A program made the position numbers and the translations under genes. Positions 1-8,446 of a DNA stretch of 64,000 nt are shown piece after piece. The DNA is from JACVRW01 sp963803245 (GTDB lineage: Bacteria > Actinomycetota > Thermoleophilia > Solirubrobacterales > Thermoleophilaceae): NCBI GenBank assembly GCA_963803245.1, contig CAWDLI010000004.1, positions 1 to 64,000 on the forward strand. Direction: 5' to 3'. The notes under the pieces are model-generated. The model saw nothing but the letters and a program-made list of their open reading frames with translations. It was not told the origin of the DNA and did not search any database. The stretch's first letter is position 1; each line of letters opens with the position of its first letter.

Positions 1-1045
1 TGCCGAGGACGCGCTTGATGCCCGTCTCCCCGGGCTTGACGATCCGCTTCGGCTTCCGCTGGCTCCACACCGTCTCGGGACGCACCTGGAGCACGTGCAC
101 GCGGCCCTCCGCGTCGACCGCCCACTCGATGTCCTGGGGCGCGCCACGGTGGCGCTCGACCTTCTTGGCCTCGGCTGCGAGCTCGGCGATCTGCTCGTCC
201 AGCAGACAGGGCAGGCCGCGACGCTCCTCCTCGACGGCCAGCAGCTGCACCGTCCCGCTGTCGGTCTCGAGCCGGTGCTCGACCTCCTTCTCGGCGATCT
301 CGCGCGCGAGGATCTCGAGGGTGATCTTGTCCACGCGGAACCGGTCCGGCGTGATGTCACCGCTCACGACGCCCTCGCCGAGGCCCCAGACCGCCTCGAT
401 GACCACCTTCGAGCGGTCACCGGTCACGGGATCCAGCGTGAATGCCACGCCGGCGGCCCGAGCCGGGACCATCTGCTGGACGCCGACGCACATCGACGTT
501 CGCTCCACCGTCGCCACCCCTTCGCCCTGCGGGTCGTAGGTGAGCACCGCCGGGCCGAAGAGGCCGGCCCAGCAGCGGCGCACATGGTCGAGCACCGCGT
601 CAGGCCCCTGAATCCACAGGAAGGTGTCGTACTGCCCGGCGAAGCTCGCGCCGGCGGTGTCCTCGAGGACCCCGCTCGAGCGAACCGCGACGGGCAGCCG
701 CGGCACGCCGGCGCGGTCCTCGAGGGCGGCGTAGGCGGCGCGGATCTCCGCCTCGAGGCGCTCCGGCATCGACGCCGCCTCGATCAGCTCGGCGATGGCC
801 GCGCTGGCCTTCTCGATCGCCTCGAGATCGTCGGCGTCCGCGTCGGCGCGGGCCGCGCCGATCCGCTCGAGCAGACCCTCGTGCTCAACGAACTCGCGGT
901 AGCCCGCGGTGGTGATGCCGAAGCCCGGAGGCACCGCGAAGCCCGCCTCCACGAGCTCCGCGAGGCTGCCGAACTTGCCGCCGAGCAGGGCTGGGCCGGC
1001 GCGCTCGTCCTCCAGCCAGACGATCAATGGCTCCGCGCCACTCAT
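1..1045 (-). CDS. PEP synthase/PPDK-type ATP-binding subunit (partial, 3' end off window)
   Basis: N-terminal ATP-grasp part of the PEP synthase/pyruvate phosphate dikinase family, encoded as its own protein; 348 codons are visible and the frame is still open at base 1. Seen: LLGGKFGSLAELVEAGFAVP near the N terminus (the family's K-G-x-x-L-x-x-L-x-x-x-G-x-x-VP entry), an RSS...GASFAGQYDTFL nucleotide-binding segment, FTLDPVTGD, and QDIEWA...LQVRPET close to the visible end. Its ATG overlaps the stop of the swivel-domain gene by ATGA, so the two are translationally coupled. In the family this domain phosphorylates the swivel histidine using ATP. The split into two chains resembles phenylphosphate synthase and, as I recall, the accessory subunits of 3-hydroxypyridine dehydrogenase, rather than ordinary PpsA, which is one chain. 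Confidence 0.85.
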   Translation of the reverse strand, partial: MSGAEPLIVWLEDERAGPALLGGKFGSLAELVEAGFAVPPGFGITTAGYREFVEHEGLLERIGAARADADADDLEAIEKASAAIAELIEAASMPERLEAEIRAAYAALEDRAGVPRLPVAVRSSGVLEDTAGASFAGQYDTFLWIQGPDAVLDHVRRCWAGLFGPAVLTYDPQGEGVATVERTSMCVGVQQMVPARAAGVAFTLDPVTGDRSKVVIEAVWGLGEGVVSGDITPDRFRVDKITLEILAREIAEKEVEHRLETDSGTVQLLAVEEERRGLPCLLDEQIAELAAEAKKVERHRGAPQDIEWAVDAEGRVHVLQVRPETVWSQRKPKRIVKPGETGIKRVLG

Positions 1046-2886
1046 GCGGCCGCCGGCTCAACCAGGCGCACCACCCCGTTGTCGCCGTCCACCTCGACGA
1101 TCTGACCGTTCTCGATCCGCTGGGTGGCGAAGCCCGTCCCGACCACCGCCGGCAGCCCGTACTCCCGAGAGACGATCGCCGTGTGGGCCATGATCCCGCC
1201 GATGTCCGAGACCGCCGCCGCGATCCGCGAGAAGACCGGCGCCCAGCTGGGTGCCGTGATCCGGCAGACGAGCACGTCGCCGGCCTGGACCTCGTGCAGC
1301 TGCTCGGGCGAGTTGACCAGACGCGCCGGGCCGCGCACCACACCGGGTGAGGCGGCCACACCGCGCAGCTCGGTGGCGCCCGCGCCGTCCGCGCCGTCAT
1401 CGCCGAGCCAGTCGTCGACCATCTGCGACGTGATGCCCCAGAGCATCACCCCGATCGGGTCCGTGATGTGCTCCGGGGGCGTGCCGAGCGCGGGCTCGGG
1501 CACGGACGTGCGCAACGCCTCCAGGATGCCCTTCCGCTTCTCGATGATCGGCGGCCAGTAAGTCGGGCCGCGCGCCGGGCACCCCGTCGCCCAGCCTCCT
1601 GCCATGTCATAGAGCGCCGAGTGGATCTCATCCCGGTGCAGGTAGAAGATGTCTTCGCGATCGGCGAAGAAGCCTGCCGCGACGAAGACGTCGCCGAGCT
1701 CGCGCACCTTGTTCCAGAAAATCGAGTGGTGCCAGTGCTCGACGTAGAAGTTGTGATTCTCCACGTACGGGTAGACCTGGCGTGCGAGAGCCACGAGCTC
1801 GAGGAAGGCGGCGCGATCCTCCTCGTCCGCGATGACCTCTGCGTACTCGTCGGTGATCCGGCTGCGCTCCTCGAGGATGCGCTCCAGCGGGCGCTCGATC
1901 TCCTCACCGGCCTCGAGCTTCGCGATGTACCCGCGCAGCGCCGTGAACGGCAGGCGCAGGTCGTCCATCCACGCGCGGTCGGTGTGGGTGTAGCCAACCC
2001 CGGTCGAGTACCAGAACCACGGCTCCTTGGCCTCCTCGAAGGCGGCGAGCCACTCGTCGCCGCGGGGCTCCGCGGCGACCGCGGTGAGCAGGTCCTCGGG
2101 GTCCTGCTCCTGACTCAGGACTGATCCGACCCCGAGATCGACCGCCTTGCGCGCAAGCTTGCGGAGCTCGTCGTCGGGACGGAACAACAGGATGTCGATG
2201 CCCGCGACCATTCGCGCGACCGTCTGGTCGGTGATCCCCGGGAATGCGGCCTCGCAGAACTCCCGGAACGTGTTGTAGGCGCCGTATCCGAGATTGAGCA
2301 TCTCGAAGTGGTACGAGCCCATCTCGAACATGTTCGTGAGCAGCTCGTCATAGCGCTTGAGGAGGTGCCAGCTGCTGTAGACGCCCGGGTGCTCGGTCAC
2401 GGAGGTCTCCGGCTCCAGCTCGGGCAGCGGCTCGAACTCGATGGCCTTCAGGCGCTCGATGCAGTCCTCGGCCTTCTTGATCCACGCGCTGTAGATCTCG
2501 TCCCAGTGCTCGAAGAAGTAGCCGGCACGACGCTCGAAGACCTCGACCCGAGCTGCGATCACATCGGGATCGGTGATCGCCGTCGGGCTGCAGTAGATGT
2601 AGCCGTTGCGAATTCGCTGGTCGATCCCGAGAGCGGGTGGCACCTGCCAGAGCCGGGTGGTGTGCAGGTTGCAGGCGACCCACCAGTTCTCGACCATGAT
2701 CGTGTCGAACGGGTAGATGGGCTGCGGGTTGTGCATCCCGTCGAAGAACCAGAAGCGGCTCTCTTCGAGCTCCTGCTCGTCCTCACGGAACCGCAGGTAA
2801 TAGGGGTAGAGCTCTTCCCACCCCTCGGCACCCTCGGGCGTCGGTACGGAGAACGGGCTGGGAAAGGTGCGTTCCTTGGTGGCCAT
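1042..2886 (-). CDS. PEP-utilising phosphohistidine swivel-domain protein, phenylphosphate-synthase/HpdD-like
   Basis: 614 aa. The C terminus is a PEP-utilising mobile domain with GGIMAHTAIVSREYGLPAVVG; the phospho-accepting His is residue 568. The first ~500 residues are a central domain rich in Trp, Tyr and acidic residues, without the PEP/pyruvate TIM barrel that normally follows the swivel domain in PEP synthase. Length and His position match the ~70-kDa subunit of phenylphosphate synthase, which carries a conserved His near 569 (from memory). Partner: the ATP-binding chain just downstream (ATGA overlap). It starts 10 nt after the NicX-like stop. Inferred role: transferring phosphate to a hydroxylated aromatic or pyridine substrate, or energising its oxidation. 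The exact substrate cannot be read from sequence. Confidence 0.82.
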   Translation of the reverse strand: MATKERTFPSPFSVPTPEGAEGWEELYPYYLRFREDEQELEESRFWFFDGMHNPQPIYPFDTIMVENWWVACNLHTTRLWQVPPALGIDQRIRNGYIYCSPTAITDPDVIAARVEVFERRAGYFFEHWDEIYSAWIKKAEDCIERLKAIEFEPLPELEPETSVTEHPGVYSSWHLLKRYDELLTNMFEMGSYHFEMLNLGYGAYNTFREFCEAAFPGITDQTVARMVAGIDILLFRPDDELRKLARKAVDLGVGSVLSQEQDPEDLLTAVAAEPRGDEWLAAFEEAKEPWFWYSTGVGYTHTDRAWMDDLRLPFTALRGYIAKLEAGEEIERPLERILEERSRITDEYAEVIADEEDRAAFLELVALARQVYPYVENHNFYVEHWHHSIFWNKVRELGDVFVAAGFFADREDIFYLHRDEIHSALYDMAGGWATGCPARGPTYWPPIIEKRKGILEALRTSVPEPALGTPPEHITDPIGVMLWGITSQMVDDWLGDDGADGAGATELRGVAASPGVVRGPARLVNSPEQLHEVQAGDVLVCRITAPSWAPVFSRIAAAVSDIGGIMAHTAIVSREYGLPAVVGTGFATQRIENGQIVEVDGDNGVVRLVEPAAA

Positions 2887-2896
2887 TGGCGGCTCC

Positions 2897-3949
2897 TTAT
2901 GCCTTGCTGAGAGTGCGGGACTTCATCTCGTCGACGACGATGTCGCCGTCGACGACGATCGGCTGATCGTCCAGGTACAGCGAGCAGTTGCGCATCGGGA
3001 TGTCGACGTGGCAGAGGGTGTCGTTCGTCCCTCCGAGCTCCCCGTTGGGGCCGGTGGAGAAGAGGACGTTCCCGTAGAAGGAACGGCCGTGCATGCCGAT
3101 TCCGCGCCGGTCCGTGGCGAGGATCCCCCACTTCGCGGACTCGAGCATGCCCCAGCCGATGTGCGCGATCCCGTAGGCCTTCTCGTCGTCGAAGCCGGCC
3201 ATGTAGTCGCGCAGCAGGTCGGCGTCGAAGTCGCCGCTGATGTCCTGGATCAGGCCGTCCTCGATGGTCAGCTCGACCGGGGTGCGCACGTAGTCCTTGA
3301 ACGGGAAGACGATGTCGCCGGGAGCGAGCACGACCTTGCCGTTCACGCCGTCGTCCCTGCCCCCGGTGAACAGGAACCCGGAGGGCCAGTGATCCCAGCG
3401 GCCCGGCGTGTCGGTGTACCCGTACTGCGTGATGACCGGGTAGGCCCCGAGCTGGTACGTGACGTCGGTTCCAAACGCGTTGGTGAAGCGCAGCTCCGAA
3501 GCCTGCTTCAGCAGCTGCTCGCCATACTCGACGCGCTCGCGGAGCGCCGGCGTGGGGAACATGTCACGCAGGTGCTCGATGGGCTCGATGCAGAGCAGGA
3601 TGCGCGTGCCGGAAGCCTGAATCTCGAGCTGCTCCTTCGAGAACAGCAGAAAGATCGTGTCGATCACGAGGTCGGCGCCCTTGAGCGCCTCGATCGCCGG
3701 CTGGTTGCCCGCCAGGGGCGTGTCGCCGACCTCCCATACGCCCACCTCCCCGTCGAGGCTGGTGCTCTCCTGCCCCAGCCGGACGTTGTAGGCGGTGGCG
3801 CCGAGGTCTTCTGACGCCTGCAGAAACGTGTCCACGTACTGCATCCGCTGCCGCCCCTGCGAGAGGACGGCCACCGTGGTGCCCTCCTCCACGCCGCAGA
3901 GCTGAAGCTCCGCTCGGCACATCTCAGCGAAAGACGAACCACTACTCAT
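2897..3949 (-). CDS. NicX-like 2,5-dihydroxypyridine 5,6-dioxygenase / M29-fold metalloenzyme
   Basis: 350 aa of the leucyl-aminopeptidase M29/NicX fold. Candidate Fe(II) ligands are His263 (in AHIGWG), His314 and Asp316 (in CHVDIPMRN). The spacing matches the His265/His318/Asp320 triad I recall for Pseudomonas putida NicX, which opens 2,5-dihydroxypyridine to N-formylmaleamate. The ATG at 3949 lies 6 nt from the stop of the HMG-CoA-lyase-like gene, inside the catabolic operon. Annotation pipelines often call this fold 'aminopeptidase'. Context (dikinase-type pair, heterocycle-type ABC importer, isochorismatase-fold amidase) favours a ring-cleaving dioxygenase, but aminopeptidase activity is not excluded. 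Confidence 0.75.
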   Translation of the reverse strand: MSSGSSFAEMCRAELQLCGVEEGTTVAVLSQGRQRMQYVDTFLQASEDLGATAYNVRLGQESTSLDGEVGVWEVGDTPLAGNQPAIEALKGADLVIDTIFLLFSKEQLEIQASGTRILLCIEPIEHLRDMFPTPALRERVEYGEQLLKQASELRFTNAFGTDVTYQLGAYPVITQYGYTDTPGRWDHWPSGFLFTGGRDDGVNGKVVLAPGDIVFPFKDYVRTPVELTIEDGLIQDISGDFDADLLRDYMAGFDDEKAYGIAHIGWGMLESAKWGILATDRRGIGMHGRSFYGNVLFSTGPNGELGGTNDTLCHVDIPMRNCSLYLDDQPIVVDGDIVVDEMKSRTLSKA

Positions 3950-3955
3950 CTGACC

Positions 3956-4849
3956 TCACTCCTTCGTGACGGTGAACGTTTCATGCAGTAGCCGGCCGGG
4001 CAGCTCGCGCCCCAGCAGGTCCTCCAGCCAGGCCACCACATCGAGCAGGGCGTCGAGGTCCACACCGGTTCGGACGCCCTCCCCCTCGAGCCGGTGGACC
4101 AGGTCCTCGGTGGCGACGTTGCCGGTCGCGCCCGGCGCGAACGGGCAGCCGCCGATGCCGCCGGCGGACGACTCGAAGATCGTCGCGCCCGCCAGCAGGG
4201 CGGCCCACGCGTTGTCATAGCCGTTGTCGTGCGTGTCGTGGAGATGGACGCCGAAGGGCAGGCCCAGCCCCGCGACCGCCGAGCACAGCGCGCCCACGTC
4301 CCCCGGCACGGCCACGCCGATGGTGTCGGCCAGCATCAGCTCGTCCACCTCGGCCCCGGCGAGCCGCTCCGCAAGCGCCACCACGCGGGCCGGGTCCACG
4401 GCTCCCTCGAACGGACAGCCGAAGGCCACGCTGATCGCGGCGGAAACTCGCACACCAGCCGCACGCGCGCGAGCGGCCATCCCGACGACGCCGGCCAGAG
4501 AGGTCTCCACGTCGGCGTTCAGGTTGCGCCGGCTGAAGGTGTCGGTCGCCATGACGGCGAGGTGCACCTCGGTCACGCCCGTCGCGAGGGCGCGGTCCAG
4601 ACCGCGCTCGTTCAGCACGAGCACCGCGCACCGGCCGCGCTCCGCGGGGTCCAGCCCGGCCAGCACCTGCTCGCCGCCTGACATCTGCGGCACACGGTCG
4701 CCCCGTACCAGGCTGGCTGCCTCCACCACGGGCATGCCCGCACGGAGAAGGCGCCGGCAGAGCTCGGCGCGGGTCTCGGGCGCGAGCACCTGCGGCTCGT
4801 TCTGGAGGCCGTCGCGGGGGGCCACGTCGCAGATGCGGACGGCGCTCAT
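3956..4849 (-). CDS. Hydroxymethylglutaryl-CoA lyase-like protein
   Basis: 297 aa HMGL/LeuA-type TIM barrel. Seen: the N-terminal DVAPRDGLQNEP strand with its catalytic Arg-Asp, metal ligands in the HLHDTHDNG segment, and the C-terminal GGIGGCPFAPGATGN loop with the catalytic Cys. It cleaves 3-hydroxy-3-methylglutaryl-CoA or a related branched 3-hydroxyacyl-CoA to acetyl-CoA plus an oxoacid. The start overlaps the CoA-transferase stop by ATGA, so the two probably act in sequence: CoA activation, then C-C cleavage. Such a pair is not a textbook part of the 2,5-dihydroxypyridine/maleamate route. The substrate may therefore be a substituted ring or a different carbon skeleton. Confidence 0.85.
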   Translation of the reverse strand: MSAVRICDVAPRDGLQNEPQVLAPETRAELCRRLLRAGMPVVEAASLVRGDRVPQMSGGEQVLAGLDPAERGRCAVLVLNERGLDRALATGVTEVHLAVMATDTFSRRNLNADVETSLAGVVGMAARARAAGVRVSAAISVAFGCPFEGAVDPARVVALAERLAGAEVDELMLADTIGVAVPGDVGALCSAVAGLGLPFGVHLHDTHDNGYDNAWAALLAGATIFESSAGGIGGCPFAPGATGNVATEDLVHRLEGEGVRTGVDLDALLDVVAWLEDLLGRELPGRLLHETFTVTKE

Positions 4850-6048
4850 ATGACCCCCTCGGCCCGCAGCTCGTCGAGCTCGCTCGCGGTCTTCCCGAGG
4901 AGGCCGGCGTAGACGTGGTCGTTGTCGGCGCCCGGCTCCCAGCGCCCGGACCAGCTGAGCCGGCCCGGAGAGGCGGACAGCTTGGGCACGATGCCAGGCG
5001 TCTTGTACGGCCCGATCTCCTCATCCTCGGCGTCCAGGAGCATGTCGCGCGCGGCGAACTGCGGGTCCTCGAAGATGTCCGCGATCGTCGCGACCACCCC
5101 TGCGGGCACGCCCGCGTCACCGAGGACGCCGGCGATCTCCACGGCGTCGCGCGCGCCCGCCCAGTCGGAGATGAGGCCCTCGATCTCCGCCTCGTTCGCC
5201 GCTCGAGCCGCGTGCGTCGCGAAGCGATCGTCGTCGGCCAGCTCGGGCCGGCCCATGGTGGTCACCAGCCGGCGAAAGACGTTGTCGACGTTGGCGGAGA
5301 TGATCACCCAGCGCCCGTCCCCGCTGCGGAACAGGTTGGACGGGACGATGCCGGGCAGGCTGGTGCCGGACGGTCCGCGCGCCTTGCCCGTCCGGTCGTA
5401 CTCAGGCACGACGCTCTCGAGCATCGCGAAGCACGCCTCGGTCAGCGCAACGTCCACCACCTGCCCGCGGCCGTTGCCGGCGCCGGCCCGCCAGACCAGC
5501 GCGAGCAGCACCCCCTGGAGCGCGAACATCGCCGCGAGCGAATCCCCGAGCGAGATGCCGAGCCGCGGCGGCGGCCGGTCGGGGAAGCCGTTCAGGTGGC
5601 GCAGGCCGCCCGCCGCCTCGGCCACCGATGCGAAGCCGGCCCGGTTCGCGAGCGGACCGGTCTGGCCGTACCCCGACACCCGCGCGAGGATCACGCCCGG
5701 GTTGACCTCGGCCAGAACGTCGTAGCCGAGGTTCCAGCGCTCGAGCGTGCCGGGCCTCATGTTCTCGATCACCACGTCGGCGTCGCGCACCAGGTCGAGC
5801 ATCAGCTCCTGGCCGCGCTCCTGCCGGAGGTCCAGCGTGATGCAGCGCTTCCCGCGCGCCTGTACCGGCCAGAACAGCTTGCGCCCCCGGTAGTCGCCGT
5901 TGCCCCACTCGCGCAGCTGGTCGGGCTTGCCGGGTGCCTCGATCTTGATCACGTCGGCCCCGAAGTCGGCCATCAGACGCCCGGCGAACGGGCCCGCGAT
6001 GAGCGAGCCCACCTCGAGGACCCGGAGCTCCGCCAAGGCGCCGCTCAT
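4846..6048 (-). CDS. CaiB/BaiF-family (class III) CoA-transferase
   Basis: 400 aa, standard family length. N-terminal LRVLEVGSLIAGPFAGRLMA and ADVIKIEAPG; the probable catalytic Asp is in GRGQVVDVALTEA; typical family blocks NMRPGTLERW and LARVSGYGQTGP are present. It moves CoA between carboxylates. I chose the ATG at 6048 (MSGALAEL), which overlaps the stop of the small Cys protein by ATGA, over an in-frame ATG 18 nt upstream. It is sandwiched in an unbroken chain of overlapping genes, which argues for a single polycistronic message with the transporter. Confidence 0.88.
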   Translation of the reverse strand: MSGALAELRVLEVGSLIAGPFAGRLMADFGADVIKIEAPGKPDQLREWGNGDYRGRKLFWPVQARGKRCITLDLRQERGQELMLDLVRDADVVIENMRPGTLERWNLGYDVLAEVNPGVILARVSGYGQTGPLANRAGFASVAEAAGGLRHLNGFPDRPPPRLGISLGDSLAAMFALQGVLLALVWRAGAGNGRGQVVDVALTEACFAMLESVVPEYDRTGKARGPSGTSLPGIVPSNLFRSGDGRWVIISANVDNVFRRLVTTMGRPELADDDRFATHAARAANEAEIEGLISDWAGARDAVEIAGVLGDAGVPAGVVATIADIFEDPQFAARDMLLDAEDEEIGPYKTPGIVPKLSASPGRLSWSGRWEPGADNDHVYAGLLGKTASELDELRAEGVI

Positions 6049-6341
6049 CGGTCGCGCTCCGGGCACTTGGTGCCGTGGAAGTAGAGGCAGAGGTTGGCCG
6101 GCGGCAGCTTCTGCTCATCGGCCGGGACCGTCTTGCCGTCGACGTCCATGTACCAGCGCTGCTCGCCCGAGTGGTACTCACACCGGTTCGAGAGCTTGGC
6201 GTTCTCGTAGTCGCTGAACCAGCACACGCGCGGGATCGGCGCGCGCGGGCCGTCGTCCTGGCTCGCGATCCCGGTGGCCACGCCACCCGCCAGGGCCATG
6301 CTCGCCAGCACTCCGGCTCCGATTGCGAGCCGCAGCCTCAT
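6045..6341 (-). CDS. Small exported four-cysteine protein of unknown function
   Basis: 98 aa. A positively charged start (MRLRLAIGAG) and a hydrophobic stretch to about residue 25 look like a Sec signal peptide. The mature part is short, polar and aromatic, with Cys at 40, 54, 85 and 93, enough for two disulfides. There is no lipobox. The ATG overlaps the upstream permease stop and its own stop overlaps the CoA-transferase start (both ATGA), which makes it a deliberate operon member rather than a chance frame. I do not recognise the family. Possible roles are a helper of the importer or an extracytoplasmic substrate-handling factor; neither is shown by sequence. Confidence 0.7.
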   Translation of the reverse strand: MRLRLAIGAGVLASMALAGGVATGIASQDDGPRAPIPRVCWFSDYENAKLSNRCEYHSGEQRWYMDVDGKTVPADEQKLPPANLCLYFHGTKCPERDR

Positions 6342-7285
6342 GCCTGCCGGACGAATGGCTTGAGGAAGGCGCGCGGATGCCGGACGCGCCCGAGGATGCC
6401 GGCCAGCGCGATGATCGTGACCACGTACGGCAGCATCGCCAGCAGGTGGCGCGGGATGTCCACGTCGGCGGTGGGCAGCCAGAGCTGGAGCGACTCGGCG
6501 AGCGCGAACAGGAGCGCCGCCGCGAGCACGCCGAACGGATGGCGGCGCCCGACGATCGCCACGCCGAGCGCGATGAACCCGCGCCCGCCGACGAGGCCCT
6601 CGTCGAAGGTGTCCGTCTGGCCGATCGACAGGTACACGCCGCCGAGGCCGGCGAGCATCCCCGTCGCGACGACGCAGAGGTAGCGGATCCGGATCACGTT
6701 GCCGCCGGCGCTTTCGAGCGCCTCCGGGTGCTCGCCCGCCGCCCGCACCTTGAGCCCCTGGCGGCTTCGCAGCAGCAGCCAGGCGCCCGGCACCACGAGC
6801 AGCGCAAAGTAGACGAGCGCCACGTGGTCGAAGAAGATCTCGCCGACCCACGGGATGTCGGCCAGCCCGGGCACCGCCCACGAGCTGAACGACTCGACCG
6901 GCACGCGCGTCGTCTGCGTGGCGTTGCCGCTCGTGAACACGATGCGGTAGAGCACCCCCACGAGGCCGGTCGCCAGGATCCAGATCGCGAGCCCGGTCAC
7001 GATCTGGTCGGCCCGTCGCGTGATCATCACGTAGGCGGCGAGCAGGGCGATCAGCCCGCCCCCGGCGATCCCGCCGAGAGCCCCGAGCCAGGCGCTGTCG
7101 GTGTAGTGCGAGACCAGGTAGCCGAAGAAGGCTCCCATCAGCAGGTAGCCCTCGAGGCCGACGTTGATGACGCCCGAGAGCTGGCTGAAGGACTCCCCGA
7201 TCGCCGCCAGGATGAGCGGCGTGGCCGCGCGCACCGTCGTGCCCAGCAGGCCGAGGATGAATGCCTCCGTGAAGATCTCGGACAC
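6338..7285 (-). CDS. ABC transporter permease, BMP/nucleoside-type (NupQ/YufQ-like)
   Basis: 315 aa, very hydrophobic, about 8-10 membrane helices, BPD_transp_2 family. Typical blocks are GVINVGLEGYLLMGAFFG near residues 37-54 and GGRGFIALGVAIVGRRHPFG near the C terminus. It forms the inner-membrane channel with the second permease. It begins 3 nt after that permease's stop and ends overlapping the small Cys-protein gene. Family members import nucleosides, purines or other N-heterocycles, which fits the ring-cleaving genes downstream. Confidence 0.9.
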   Translation of the reverse strand: MSEIFTEAFILGLLGTTVRAATPLILAAIGESFSQLSGVINVGLEGYLLMGAFFGYLVSHYTDSAWLGALGGIAGGGLIALLAAYVMITRRADQIVTGLAIWILATGLVGVLYRIVFTSGNATQTTRVPVESFSSWAVPGLADIPWVGEIFFDHVALVYFALLVVPGAWLLLRSRQGLKVRAAGEHPEALESAGGNVIRIRYLCVVATGMLAGLGGVYLSIGQTDTFDEGLVGGRGFIALGVAIVGRRHPFGVLAAALLFALAESLQLWLPTADVDIPRHLLAMLPYVVTIIALAGILGRVRHPRAFLKPFVRQA

Positions 7286-7288
7286 GAG

Positions 7289-8446
7289 TCAGCCCTCCGC
7301 TCGTCGCTTGGCGCGCAGGGCGCTGATCCGGCCCGGCCGGCGCCGGCGGGTCAGCGAGAACGGGATGCTCAGCAGGAAGAAGACGAGGATCAGCCCCTCG
7401 ATCAGCCCGCCGACCGAGGTCGGCACGCCCGCCGCGTACTGCATGTTGGTCGCGCCGATCTCGAGCGCGCCGAACAGGATCGCGGCGAACAGCACGCCGA
7501 ACGGCATCAGCCCTCCGAGCAGCGCCACAGCGATCGCCGTGTACCCCCACCCGGGCGAGAAGTTCGACAGCAGCACGTGCTGCACGCCGAGGATCGCGTT
7601 GGCACCCGCCAGGCCGCAGAGGCCGCCTCCGAGCAGTGACACGCGGGTGATCAGCCAGTTGATCCTGATGCCGGCGAAGCGGGCCGCCTCGGGGTTGCCG
7701 CCGACCGTGCGGATCTCGTAGCCGAACGTCGTGCGCGTGAGCAACAGCCACACCACCACGACCGCGACCAGCGAGATCAGGAAGCCCATGTGCAGGCGCG
7801 AGTCGCTCGCGAACAGCAGCGGCAGGTCGTGGTCGGCCGGGATCCGCTCGGTCTGGCCGGCTCGGTAGGCCTTCATGGGGCCGAACGTGAGATAGCCGAT
7901 GAGCAGGATCGCGATGTAGTTGAGCATCAGCGAGCCGATCAGCTCGTCGACGCGCAGGAAGATCTTGAGCAACGCGACGAGGAGCGACCAGAGAGCGCCG
8001 AAGACAAACCCGGCGATGAGCGCCACGCTCACCACGAGCAGGCCGGGGCCGTCCCAGTAGAGGGTCACGATGGTGGCGCCGAGCGCCCCCAGCCAGAGCT
8101 GGCCCTCGGCACCGACGTTGAAGAACCCGGCCCGAATCGAGACCGCGATCCCGAGGCCGAGCAGCACGAAGGTGTCCGCGCGGTTGAGCACGTCGCCGAA
8201 GGCGCGCCCCGATCCGAGCGAGCCGTCCCACATCGCCTGGTAGGCCTCGACGGGATCCGCTCCAGCGGCCAGGATGGCCGGCACCGCGACGATCAGGGCA
8301 AGCACGACCGCGGCAACCCGCGCCCAGACCGTCGACCCGACCACCGACGAGACGAGCCGCCCCTTCCACGCGGACGCCGGCGAGGGATCCGGCGCTGAGC
8401 TGGGAGTGCCGAGCGCGGGGTCGACGGGTGTCCCGCTCGCGCTCAC
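7289..8446 (-). CDS. ABC transporter permease, BMP/nucleoside-type (NupP/YufP-like)
   Basis: 385 aa. A ~40-residue polar Pro/Ser/Ala N-terminal extension is followed by multiple TM helices. Family blocks: FNVGAEGQLWLGALGA, DELIGSLMLNYIAI, and GGNPEAARFAGI for the coupling loop. The GTG start overlaps the ATPase stop (GTGA). It pairs with the shorter permease to make the membrane heterodimer. The C terminus ends in a basic Arg/Lys tail. Confidence 0.9.
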   Translation of the reverse strand: MSASGTPVDPALGTPSSAPDPSPASAWKGRLVSSVVGSTVWARVAAVVLALIVAVPAILAAGADPVEAYQAMWDGSLGSGRAFGDVLNRADTFVLLGLGIAVSIRAGFFNVGAEGQLWLGALGATIVTLYWDGPGLLVVSVALIAGFVFGALWSLLVALLKIFLRVDELIGSLMLNYIAILLIGYLTFGPMKAYRAGQTERIPADHDLPLLFASDSRLHMGFLISLVAVVVVWLLLTRTTFGYEIRTVGGNPEAARFAGIRINWLITRVSLLGGGLCGLAGANAILGVQHVLLSNFSPGWGYTAIAVALLGGLMPFGVLFAAILFGALEIGATNMQYAAGVPTSVGGLIEGLILVFFLLSIPFSLTRRRRPGRISALRAKRRAEG

